Source: Myrica gale
Taxonomy: Eukaryota; Streptophyta; Magnoliopsida; Fagales; Myricaceae
Assembly: GCA_963930655.1 (NCBI GenBank)
Contig: OZ005617.1
Location: 15,838,068-15,902,067 of the forward strand
Reading direction: 5' to 3'
Length of the DNA stretch: 64,000 nucleotides
The translations under genes and the position numbers were made by a program. Below the pieces are notes generated by a model. That model did no database searches. It saw nothing but the letters and a program-made list of their open reading frames with translations, and was not told the origin of the DNA. Shown piece by piece: positions 1-10,200 of this stretch; within the stretch, counting starts at the first letter, position 1, and the number at the start of each line of letters is the position of its first letter.

Positions 1-1725
1 TTTCTTCACATCATCCACAGCCCGTAGTCTTGATCTGGGGAATACTAGCGGAAGACCAAGATGTTTTGCTTTGGGAGGGAGCTTTTTTAACCGCAAGCAG
101 TCTAATATAGGCAGGATAGCTTGGCCTCCAAAGTTCTTACTGAAGTGCACTGAGGATTTATCTTTATTCACCTTCTGTCCAGACCAAGCCATATATTTTT
201 CTAGGCAATCGTTTAACGTAGACGCCTCATGGGTAGTAGCACGTGCAAATAAAAGGAGATCATCCGCAAACAATAAATGAGAAATAATAGGAGCATTACG
301 GCCCAATTGAATACCTTTGAGACGACCACGTTGTTCCTCACGTAACAAGAGCCTAGAAAGCACTTCAGAGCAAAGGATAAAAAGATAAGGGAGAGAGGGT
401 CACCTTGACGAAGGCCCCTAGTCGGTTGAAAGCTTCCAAATGGACTTCCATTAATCAGAAGAGAAATGAGGAAGTAGAGATGCACTGTTTCACCCAGTTT
501 TTCCAAATAGGACTAAACCCAAAGTTCTCAAGCACCTTCAGCACAAAGCTCCATTCGATTCTGTCATATGCCTTTTCCATGTCTGCCTTAATATCCATCC
601 ACCCCCTCTTCCTTTTTTATGATGCATACTATGGAATATCTCAGCTGCAACGATATAATTATCTTGGATCGCCCTCCCCGGAACAAATGCAAGTTGGTAG
701 GGAGAAATAAGCTTAGGAAGCACACACTTGAGGCGTTCCGTGATAATTTTAGAGATAATCTTATAAATAACATTGCAAAGGTTAATAGGTCGGAATTGAC
801 TCACCTTTGAAGGATTTTCCACTTTCGGTATAAGGGCAATATTTGTGGCATTCAGGTTTGGCAACAACTCCCCATTTTCAAAAAAATCACGGACTGTCAA
901 TATCACATCATGTCCCACCACCTCCCAAAAGTGCATAAAAAAATATATCGTCATCTCATCCGGACCCGGGGCCTTTTCCAATATCATCTTCTTTAGCGTA
1001 TTAAATATTTCTTCCTCATCTGGAACCTGAGTAAGCATAGAATTGTCCTCCATCGTAATCAAAGGCTCAATTAAGTGCTCCATATCATCTGGAATTACTG
1101 GGTGGCTTGTAGTGAATAAATTTTGATAAAAATCAACCAACTCCTTACCAATGGCAGCCCGACCGGAGATCCAACCATCCATTTCAGATTTTAACTTCAA
1201 GATTTGGTTTCGACATCGCCGAATAACCGTAGATGCATGATAAAATTTTGTGTTCAGATCATTTGATACCAACCAGGTCTCACTGTTCATCAAGTGCTAG
1301 GCTCAATTGCTCTGCTAACTGAAAATTCTGCATAGTGGGAGGGGCATTTTGGAATTTACTAATCTGCTCCTTTAGGCTTTGAATAGAGACATGAATCTGG
1401 CCGTACTGCTTAGAATTCCACCGACGTAGAGCATTACGTGTTGCACGGATTTTTTGAACCAAAGCACATGCAGGAGTAGCCCCGCGTCCTGTAGCCCAAG
1501 CTGAACGCACTACCGCAAGACAAGTCTCATCTCTTGTCCAAAATCCCTCAAATTTAAAAGCCTTCGGAGCTTTTTCCACCACATCAAACAATGAAAGAAT
1601 CAAGGGAACATGGTCCGAAGAAGTGATAGGATAGTGGCATGGACGCCCATCGGACACCGTTGAGGCAGGGAAGCAGGCGGTGGTGGACCCTCCGATGGAG
1701 GAAAATCTGTATCCTACTGGGTGGC
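1..1725 (-). mobile_element. Decayed LINE (non-LTR retrotransposon), endonuclease C-terminus plus reverse transcriptase
   Basis: Read on the minus strand, the order is the end of an AP-type endonuclease (about 1657-1580, with the conserved SDHVPL signature) and then a plant L1-type reverse transcriptase from about 1290 down to the window edge. Visible RT landmarks are KAPGPDE, FRPINLCNVIYKIISK, RGLRQGDPLS (near 410) and the catalytic FADD box at 259-270. The coding sequence is broken by a frame change near 1290 and another near 510-540, so it cannot make an intact ORF2 protein. The 3' end lies outside the window. This is an ordinary old plant LINE copy; the family is clear, the subfamily is not. 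Confidence 0.9.
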
Positions 1726-1740
1726 TGGGCGCGAAACCAT

Positions 1741-1806
1741 TTAAGGAATGGTTAGAGTATTGATTTCATAAGGCGGGAGTCATTGGTTCAAATCCAATAG
1801 TAGGTA
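1741..1806 (+). pseudogene. Plastid-type elongator tRNA-Met (CAU) fragment
   Basis: The stretch resembles chloroplast trnM-CAU from the D-arm onward: GGTTAGAGTATTG, an anticodon loop with CAT at 1767-1769, the GGCGGGAGTCATTGG segment and the T-arm GGTTCAAATCC, ending AGTAGGTA. The first 10-15 bases of the acceptor stem do not match, so the acceptor cannot pair properly. It is most simply a nuclear insertion of plastid DNA (NUPT). The AT-rich sequence just downstream may belong to the same insertion, but I cannot fix its end. Confidence 0.7.
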
Positions 1807-2325
1807 TAACTTATTAGATTATTTCAATACAAGACATTATTATTCCAATATAAGACAAGAAAAGGCTATAGAAAATTCCTTCTTATTTTATTGTGTCGAA
1901 GGCTGGGAAGACGAATAAACCCTCATAGAATCCCTTGTTCCCCTCATTGATACTTTGTTTGTTTATATTCTTCACTTACTTATTTTATGTTTAGTATCTA
2001 CTACGTCCTTCCTCGTCTCTGGGTGCCTAGGTATCCAGATTCGAGTCTTTCCTCTTTTGAACCTCGCCCTTAACTTTAAGGCTATGTCATCCTAAGGTGA
2101 CGTTAAATGAAAGGATCTTATCAACGTCCATGAATGATATATTATAGATCGAACTGCCGAATCGGAAAAATTGGGTGCTATCATATAACTTTGTATTGGC
2201 CGTCGGTGGAACAGGTCTTTTTATAGGTTGATGTGATTTTTGGTCAATGAAAAATGGCCCTGCAAAGAGAACATCGATGGAAATTTGCTCATACACCCAC
2301 TTATAGACTTTTTACCTCTGGGCAG

Positions 2326-2497
2326 ATGAAGTAGTACTCATTGATTCAGCCAATAAAAGATGACAAAAAGCAAATGGAAAATTCACTGGAAAAACCTGGA
2401 AATAGTTAAAGGAGTTCTTCCCAATGTCATTTTCAGGTGCCTAAATTTCACAAAAGAAGGAGATCCGGTCAATTGAATTAAAAGAAATGTACTTGGA
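2326..2497 (-). pseudogene. Duplicated exon 12 (with intron flanks) of the nearby poly(A) polymerase gene
   Basis: This segment matches 8293-8463 closely, base for base apart from scattered substitutions and small indels. In the real gene that region holds a 45-base exon encoding APENDVGKNSFNYFQ, with parts of both adjacent introns. The copy keeps the exon and its AG/GT borders but has no neighbouring exons, so it is a stranded gene fragment. It lies between plastid-like DNA and an RNase H relic, in a region full of insertions. Confidence 0.85.
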
Positions 2498-2569
2498 TAT
2501 ATGTATGATAAAATTTGATTTTTTTTATCAAAACACCTCATATTATTCATAACACTACAAAAAGAAACA

Positions 2570-3065
2570 TCAAGGAAGATCAACTCCAGCATACAACCAA
2601 TCAAAATCAGGAAAATGCTCACAACTACAAGGATTGCCTCTTAAGGAAATCTCAGTGGCGGCCCAACGAGCCAATTGGTGCACTAATTCATTTGCACTAT
2701 GTCTAATATGGCTAACCTTCCAGATTTCTAACTCTCTCAAAACAGACAAAATCTCCCGCACGGTTTGTTCAATTTGCCAATACACCTAGAGGGAGCTTTC
2801 TTAACTGATGTGCCTTGATTACTAATTCAGAGTCACTTTCAAGAATAATTTGATGAAAACCCAACTGATGTGCCAGTACAACACTCACTTTAGCTGCTTC
2901 GGCTTCACCAAGCAATGGAATAACAGCATCCAGTTTAATAACTTTAAAGCCTCGAATAGTACCTTGGGAATCACGAATCATTGTTGCAGCAACAACAAAT
3001 GTATTACATATTGCAGTGTCAACATTCACTTTCACCAAATTCGCCAAGGGGGGCTGCCACCGCAT
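2570..3065 (-). mobile_element. RNase H (RVT_3-type) domain relic of a plant LINE
   Basis: Minus-strand reading gives the usual plant RNase H-like opening (WQPPL...VKVNVDTAI), then ESDSELVIKA and, in a second frame, VSHIRHSANELVHQLARWA. These are the conserved features of the free-standing RNase H domain in plant LINE ORF2 tails. A frame change at about 2770-2785 breaks it. It is separated from the LINE at 1-1725 by unrelated sequence, so it may come from a different copy. Confidence 0.8.
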
Positions 3066-3865
3066 AACAACAACTGGTTTTTGCCGCTACTCCCACGCAC
3101 CTTTGTGTTCCCAACTCACCTTCCGAACCTTCCTTGCTAGCTCCTGCATATCACAACCATGCCATCGTGTACAACACAATTTCTGCTAGCCCAAATCAGA
3201 TCTATTGCATTTACTGCAAAATAATTGGAAGTGGTGTTGCTCTGACAAAGATATCCCGATACACCTATAGGGATGTAATAATTTTTGCACCCACTCACAA
3301 ACAGAATTTTCACCATAGACGACAATATTTAGCTGTCATGGCGATTCACTCCAAATGGCACAGCTAAAGGGACAATGAAATTACAAATGGTGACGAGTCT
3401 CCAAACTGTCTTTTCGTAAAACGTTTTATTAATGCCTTTTCGGCTATATATATATATATGTGACCTCTTCATATTCTTGAAAAATTGTAAGTGTTATGTA
3501 AAATATAAATTAACGGATTTTGGTGAAAAAATTACGTGATAAAAAAGAAAAATACGCTCTTTGGTCTTGTAACTCACCATTATTGTAGTTCTCAATTCCC
3601 TAAATTAATTCGAAATAAGTAAACTAAGTAGCCTCAATCAAACCTTACCAATGAAAACAATTAATAGGTGTTAGTTTTTTTTCCTAATCAGGTGTCTAGA
3701 TTAGTGTATGCGCACTTCGATTAATCTTGAGGCCTGTACGTAGTCCTCATCCTACACAAACCGAGCAATTAATAGGCCAAAGGCCTCGAAAGTGACCCAA
3801 AAATTTGTACCACTATTAAATGTCACAATTAATTTGTAGTAATCGTTGCTTTTAAATAGAAGACT
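3066..3865. other. Gene-free AT-rich interval
   Basis: No coding region, RNA gene or clear repeat boundary was recognised. There is a short (TA)n run near 3446-3461. The right end grades into the promoter of the secreted-peptide gene. Confidence 0.5.
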
Positions 3866-3869
3866 ATTA

Positions 3870-3877
3870 TATATAAA
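3870..3877 (+). promoter_or_regulatory. Probable TATA box of the secreted-peptide gene
   Basis: TATATAAA lies about 245 bases before the chosen ATG at 4115. A consensus-like donor (CTG|GTAAGA, intron base 1 at 3946) follows. A 5'UTR intron ending at an AG near 4092-4110 would remove an upstream ATG at 4021 that opens an overlapping 60-codon frame. Inference from sequence only. Confidence 0.4.
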
Positions 3878-4114
3878 CACCAATGACAGTTGATTTTTCA
3901 TCGACAACTGGATCTAATACCTAGAGAATTCGGCTTCCCACTCTGGTAAGAGTCACAATTTTTAAATTACTCTTTCTTGCTAATAGTTCCAAAATTTAAA
4001 TATAATTTTCAACACCTCTAATGTGTGTGGTCTTTGGAGTACTTGATCTTATAAATTATAGCCTCGTATACTCAATATTTGCACAAATTAAGGCGATCGA
4101 GAGAAAAAAGAGTT

Positions 4115-4489
4115 ATGGATGCCAAGTCCATGAAAAGAGTCGTAGGAACGATGATTGTTCTTTTTATCATTATATCTGTTCTAGAACAAGTCAACGACGC
4201 TAGTAGACGACGTAAATCACGTCATTGGTACCACAAGGGTAACAAGAAGCCGCACGCGCCACCCACTAATGAGGGCCGTCAACAGAATTTACCCCCTCCT
4301 GCCGAATATGATATTGGGCGTTATGTGGAATGCGTGCGAGAAAATAAATGCCTGGAAAAAGAGAACTTTGAAGAGAAGATAGCTTGCTGTGATGAATGTA
4401 AGAAGCACGCCAAGAAGCTGCACGCGCCACCCATTAATAATGAGGGCCGTCATGTGAACCGGCCTTTACCCCCCTCCTCCCAAATATGA
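4115..4489 (+). CDS. Small secreted peptide with duplicated HAPP-NEGR module (unknown family)
   Basis: The 124-residue product begins MDAKSMKRVV, followed by a hydrophobic signal-like segment (about residues 9-25) and a basic stretch (RRRKSRHWYHKGNKK). After that comes a module of about 55 residues: KPHAPPTNEGRQQNLPPP, EYDIGRY, then a cysteine part with C73, C79, C91, C92 and C95 (C-x5-C-x11-CC-x2-C). The module starts again at residue 101 (KLHAPPINNEGRHVNRPLPP) but stops after SSQI. At the DNA level homology runs on past the stop: one extra C in the run near 4468-4474 shifts the frame, and in the other frame the equivalents of YDIGRY and the first cysteine can be seen up to a stop near 4531. 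I do not recognise the family. The repeated proline-rich block next to a basic stretch resembles precursors of plant secreted peptides in general design only. The start was chosen as the first ATG giving a signal peptide. Confidence 0.55.
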   Translation: MDAKSMKRVVGTMIVLFIIISVLEQVNDASRRRKSRHWYHKGNKKPHAPPTNEGRQQNLPPPAEYDIGRYVECVRENKCLEKENFEEKIACCDECKKHAKKLHAPPINNEGRHVNRPLPPSSQI

Positions 4490-4547
4490 TAATATTGGCT
4501 ATATAGATCTGGTGGCATGCGTTCATATATAATTCAACTTTGGGTTC

Positions 4548-4550
<3 letters not shown>

Positions 4551-4579
<29 letters not shown>
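4551..4579. repeat. (TA)n microsatellite
   Basis: Uninterrupted AT dinucleotides about 60 bases downstream of the secreted-peptide stop. Confidence 0.9.
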
Positions 4580-4581
<2 letters not shown>

Positions 4582-4696
4582 TACGTAATTATCAGCACTC
4601 TTACATTTGGATAATTAAAATTGCTTCATCAGCCCCTTAATTAATTTCTATTCCAAAAAATAAATATAAGAAATGAAAAATCAAGCATGCATTTTA

Positions 4697-4927
4697 GGTG
4701 GTGTTTGTTTGTGAAAATTTTGGGGTGGTGGAAATGTTGGGGTATTGGGGTTGGTGAAAAAATAAAGATATTTTATAGGAGTTTGTTGTGAAAAAGTGAG
4801 AAGATGGAAGATTTGAGTGAATATTATAATAATAAAGAATTGATTGATGTAAAAAAATTATTAATTTATAATTTTTTATAATATGCCCGAAATGTTGGAT
4901 GCCCAACATTTCGGGAACAAACGCTAC
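4697..4927. mobile_element. MITE-like inverted-repeat element
   Basis: The left end GGTGGTGTTTGTTTGTGAAAA pairs imperfectly with the reverse complement of the right end (GTAGCGTTTGTTCCCGAAATG). The interior is AT-rich and non-coding. Just inside the right end is a 13-base perfect hairpin (4886-4898 with 4903-4915). No convincing target-site duplication was found. The GTTTGTTT-type ends are common in plant non-autonomous DNA elements. Confidence 0.55.
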
Positions 4928-7223
4928 AATATCATGATCACCATTATTTCTTTTATATTTATTAGATATTATATATATATATTCAACATAAACCTACCAT
5001 AATAAACATATTACCGATATAAGAAATCTAAATAAAATGTGAGAATTTATAGAATTAGACTGTTCTAAAATAAATTATAAAAGCAAGCAAGTCTTTCACC
5101 AACACTTAGTACAAATATATATGTGCAGAAGTTGTTAAAAGGGATTAATTGGCACATTTGGATAGTAGTCATATGCTCGTGAATATTAATTATATCTTGG
5201 AGCATAATGAGTTATTAATAACGATTGTATATATTGAAAATTTTGAATGATTTTTTTTATATAGATATCTAGTTTTGGATAGCAAATATTTTGATAATTT
5301 TACTTCGGTTCACTCTGCCCTTTTCTCCCAACAAAAATAAACCTACTTAGAGACTGTAATTGATAATCTTTTACATTTCATATCTGTAAAATTTACTTCA
5401 AAGTTTTTGTATGTGGCTTATCTCGTAAGTACAAATATAAATTCTTTTTCCATGCAAGGCAACTCACTGTTCTAATATTATAAGCTTAATTAACAAACAT
5501 AATAAGATCTCTAGGGAAAACCCCACTTTTTTGCTACTAAACTGTTGTGGCAATGTTGTTTTGAGATCCAAACTTCTGCAATTTCGTAAAATTTCATATC
5601 AAAAATTTTGGTGTAATGTGCCACAATTTTCAAGTTCAGGGGTGAAACATTTCAAAATTCAAAGTTATGTGTAATGTGTCATACTCTCTAAGTTCAAGGG
5701 CGGAAAGTGTATTTATTTCTTGTTTCATGAACGTAAATAGAATATTATTAATATTGTTTCTACTGAATGTTAGATATTAATAATGGTGGAAGCTGCTTAC
5801 ACCAAGACCCATGAGAAGAAATACCCGTTGATTTTCGCTCGTATTTGATTTGCTTAAATCAGAATGAGACCTTTGTCGTTTCTGCCAAAACTTCACTACA
5901 ACTATTCTGAGGAATGTTAGTTTACTTTACTTGTAGTCGATTTGCTTAGATAAGAAAGAGATATGGTAGCTTTACATGTACTATGAATGCTGGTATTATG
6001 GTATATATAATATGTTACCTTCAAAGCATGCACCATGGCGCGCGGGCTTGAATAGCATCTCATCATATTAGGTTTAGGTTCGATCCCACTTGTAGAGAAG
6101 CATAATATTGTTTATGACAGGGTTAATGTTCTTGTATTATTGAGAAACATCATAGTACATCATATCTTCAAGTAAAAATCAATAAGCCCCCTATAGTTTC
6201 GAAGTGTTTTAGTGAAATGAAGTTTCAGTAGTTTTTAGTGATTTTTTTCTGAAGCATTTCAGCATTTTGCATGTAATTTAACAGCCAAATCAAAGGGAAT
6301 GCAAGGATTGACTGTTTTTTAAACAAATTAGACGTAATAAAATATTTAATATATGCCCGCCCTCTGCCCTTTCTAGATAGATGAACTCCTGTTATTGCGT
6401 GGGTCTATGGAAGGAAGCTTCATTCTTCAAATCCAATGGTTACTTTAATGGCCCCAAAACAGCAAAAGTAGCTCCAAAAGCTGATAATCCCCCTGAGCTC
6501 AAGCAAAAATAGTCTCAAATGCATCTTGTACCTTGTCTTTCTAGCAGTTTGACATCACCTATGTTGAGAATAATATCTCGCTTACCGTTTCTTGTTCAAA
6601 GAGCATTAATACCCTCTACGTACTGGTACATGTAGGGGTGGAAAGATGAGGGTAGAGGACAGACCAAATGACAATAAACCGACTTTCAGACCAAATGACT
6701 ACTAGGTGGTGTCCAGGCATTCTGCGAATAAGTTCTGGAACCAATGAAAAAAAAACTGAAACTCTTGTAGTAAAACAATAAAAATTGTATTTAGACCTTG
6801 AGTTTAATGGAGAAAGTGAACATTTCTAGAGAGGAAGCAGAAAGAGGTTATGAACTAATCAAATGAATATGTATGAATCTTGAAGAATAGATGCTAGCCA
6901 ATTCTACAGAATAGATTACATTGACTCATGAATGCTACCTTGCACTTTTTGACGTTGATGTGACCCTAGTTAAACAAGATGAGCCCAAAACTCGAAACAG
7001 CCATGGACTCCCTTTGAGCCATCAGTTGCTTAAATGCATCATGAGTGAGTTCTGCCCCGAGTGTTATTCTGTTCTCTACCGTCATTGCCAAGCCAACTAA
7101 TTTACACTCAAGAGGTCTTCATACACGAATGGCAGAGCATCTCACTGGTAGTATACAATCCACTTGCAGCGATCAAAAACCAGACCTTGCAGGACCACCC
7201 AAAGGAAAATGCATGAAAGGATT
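4928..7223. other. Gene-free AT-rich interval
   Basis: No supported gene. A perfect RNA polymerase III B-box-like string, GGTTCGATCCC, is at 6077-6087 and may mark a decayed tRNA-derived SINE. The part next to 7224 should hold the 3'UTR of the poly(A) polymerase gene. Confidence 0.45.
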
Positions 7224-10200
7224 CTATCTACTCCACGGAGACCCACTGGTATGCCGGCCAAAACCATTGGCATCACGGTTATGCCTCCATCTATTCTTCT
7301 TTGTCCCTGCCTCTCTCCTTGAGCCCTTATCTTCCTCTCTGACCTTACCTACATTCCCATTCTCTTTCACCTTCTTACTAGACTTCTCTTTACGAGAAGC
7401 TTTTCTCTTCTTTCCCAAAGAACGGGAACTCTCTCCACCCATATCATTTCCACGCCGCAGCAGTTCTTCTTCATCATCTAATTGCCAATTGCATAAAATC
7501 TGATGCTGATCACCATGCCGATGTTGTAACAGTTCACCAGCTCCAGGAAGCAGGCTGTCAAAAGTCACCTCTCCATTACACCCTCCTTTTCGCTCCAGCA
7601 AGACAGGATCTGGCCTTATTATTGTACCGAGAATGCTTCTGTTGGGGCCTAGGCCCATGATTATCTTAGGATTTGTCAATGTGGTGTACGCCATCGCAAA
7701 AGCAGATCTAATCTGCAAGAGAAAAAGTTCTCAATGAGCATTTTTTTTGGTAAATTTATTATGCGATTCTTAAGACATCGACTGTGCATGCATTCATGGG
7801 TTATCACATGGAAAGCCCAGGGAATAAATCCTAAAGCAGAAAAGAAATGGTCATAAATTGTCATGAGATAAAAGGCAAGTAGAAGTCTCTCATTACATAG
7901 AGGAAAAATCTTTAACAGCAAAAAGCCTGGCCATGAGAGGTAAAATGTGTGTGTGCGCGTGCATATATGTTTCTATGTATGCATGATCTACGTACGTATG
8001 TCTATAGACACAAATAAAGCTACCATCTTGAAGGGTTTATGAGTTTCATGCAACTACAGGCAAATATGACCTTTGACCTCTGGTGGAGAGTGTACAACAT
8101 GCCAAAAAAAATATGAGTGCTTGAAGTTACATATTTCTAGATTAACGGGTGGCCAATTTTTCACCAAGTAAAAAAAAAAACCTGGCCTGTTTTGAATTGT
8201 AATATTATAAGAACACATAGTTTCGCTGCAGTATTAATATCCAGTCGCAAACAATTTGTGTGCTGGAAAGTGGTATTGGGATGACAGAATGACATGAAGT
8301 ACTCATTGATTCAGCCAATAAAAGATGACAAAATCAAATGGAAAATTCACTGCACAAACCTGGAAATAGTTAAAGGAATTCTTCCCAACGTCATTTTCAG
8401 GTGCCTAAATTTCACAAAAGAAAGAGATCCAGTCAATGGACTAGAGATGAAAGAAATGTACTTTACAGGAAAAGGGCCACCTCCAGTTTTTTATTAATAG
8501 TTGATCTTATCGCAATCACACAATTCAGAAACAAGGTCCAGAAAGGCAAGACTAACATTTCACTAAAGAAATACAACGGCAGTCATGCAAATAATTATTT
8601 GCTTGTCAAATAAAGTCCTTCAAGACGAAGCATAAAAAATCGAAAATTAGGTCAGAGGTGAACCCTGACTTTCCTGGGGTCTATTTGGGAAATTCAAACA
8701 ACCATAAGGGCATATCATAGTGGCAGACAAACCCAGTGAAAAGGTTAATGAGAAATATCATAAGTTCAACTCTAGCCAGACCATTTCTGTGTTAGCCAAT
8801 GCTATTTGATTTCCCAAACAGCCCTGTAGATTAGTGACAAACAAATCAGAGATCTCCAAGATAACCTGTGGGTCCTCAATTGCGATGAGAAATGCCCGTC
8901 CTTTATTCATAAACCTAATCAAAGGGAGTCAAAAGTCAAATTAAACTTCTTAATCAATTTCCAGTATTAGTTGAAAACAAACAGTAAGCATCTCTTCACC
9001 ATGAAGGGCCCTTTTCAGGGTTTAAATTTTACCCTTTGCTACTCTTTGAAAAAAAGGTGCCGGACCCTTTGCATGATACACCCACATCTGAAGTGTTCAA
9101 TTTCCGGCCATAAAAATCAAAAAAGTGTACCTGTTTTTCAAATGAAAAAAAGTTAATGAGAAAACAGAAATGCACTAGGATTCTTCTTTCTTTTCCGATG
9201 TCCGTAAATTGCTAAATGAAGGTCCAATATCTGAAAAAAAAAGCCACGAGTAGGACATACACCAATGATCTGAGCAAGTATGCTACATTCTTTTTTTTAG
9301 CCATTTTTCAACTGTGTACACTGTAACAGAACTATTCTAATTCAGAAAACAGGTGTGCGGAGTTTACTTTAGTATGAAGGAAAATAACAGGACCTCAGCA
9401 TGAATATAAAAACCTTTTCCAGACATACATACCAAGAGGACTCCCAAGTTATGTTCCAAAGATGCGTGGCTCTCAGGGAGACTCTACAGCATAAAAAGTG
9501 GATAAGTCTAAAAAAATAAATAACTATTCAAGAAAATTAAAAATGAACAGTGAAAAAAACTCATAAAGGCATTTCATAAGTACTAAATAGGAATATAAGG
9601 GAACAGCACACAAAATGATTTCCTCTGCAGAATGACATTCACACTTGCTTAAAACCAATAATAGTTGGGAAAAAGAAAAAAATATCAGCCCAGAGCTTTA
9701 CAAAGCAATTTCCAAAGAATGATGCTCACAGTGATTGTCACCTTATCAAGATTTGAAAATTTGAATCAAGTACCCACGGGTTCAGTCCCATGGCCCACAT
9801 GCTTGATGCAGTTGTTTGAACTATTGTAGCATGTATTATAACATCAATCATAATTACTAACAATTTTTTGAATTAATATTGGTGGTGCTCCAATGTGATT
9901 TTGTTGATACTAAGAAGGTCTAGATAACACAGTAGACTAATGATCGGGCTCCAATCTCCAAATTTATAAAGAAAAACGTATCTATAAATTTGATTTTGCT
10001 GCATTTGAACTTCACATTACTATACTTATGGATGACAACAGAAAAGCTAAAGGTGGAACAGGCAAGTGCTATTAATCTGATTTACATTAAGTCATAGTTG
10101 TATTATGGCAGAATTTTTGTGAGAAAAAACATTCTTAAACGTACCCTTTAGGAATATTTATTGTAATATATTAGAAGTACTAGACACAAGAGTCCACCCA

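Noticed and set aside
2087-2296. 69-codon minus-strand frame
   Set aside because: No recognisable domain and it lies in a region of insertions; not supported as a gene.
1-3065. A single continuous LINE spanning 1-3065
   Set aside because: The RNase H relic is on the upstream side of the endonuclease end, with plastid-like and gene-fragment DNA between them, so the order is wrong for one element.
7045-7503. 152-codon plus-strand frame
   Set aside because: It lies opposite the last exon of the poly(A) polymerase; the minus-strand reading is conserved protein, so this is a shadow.
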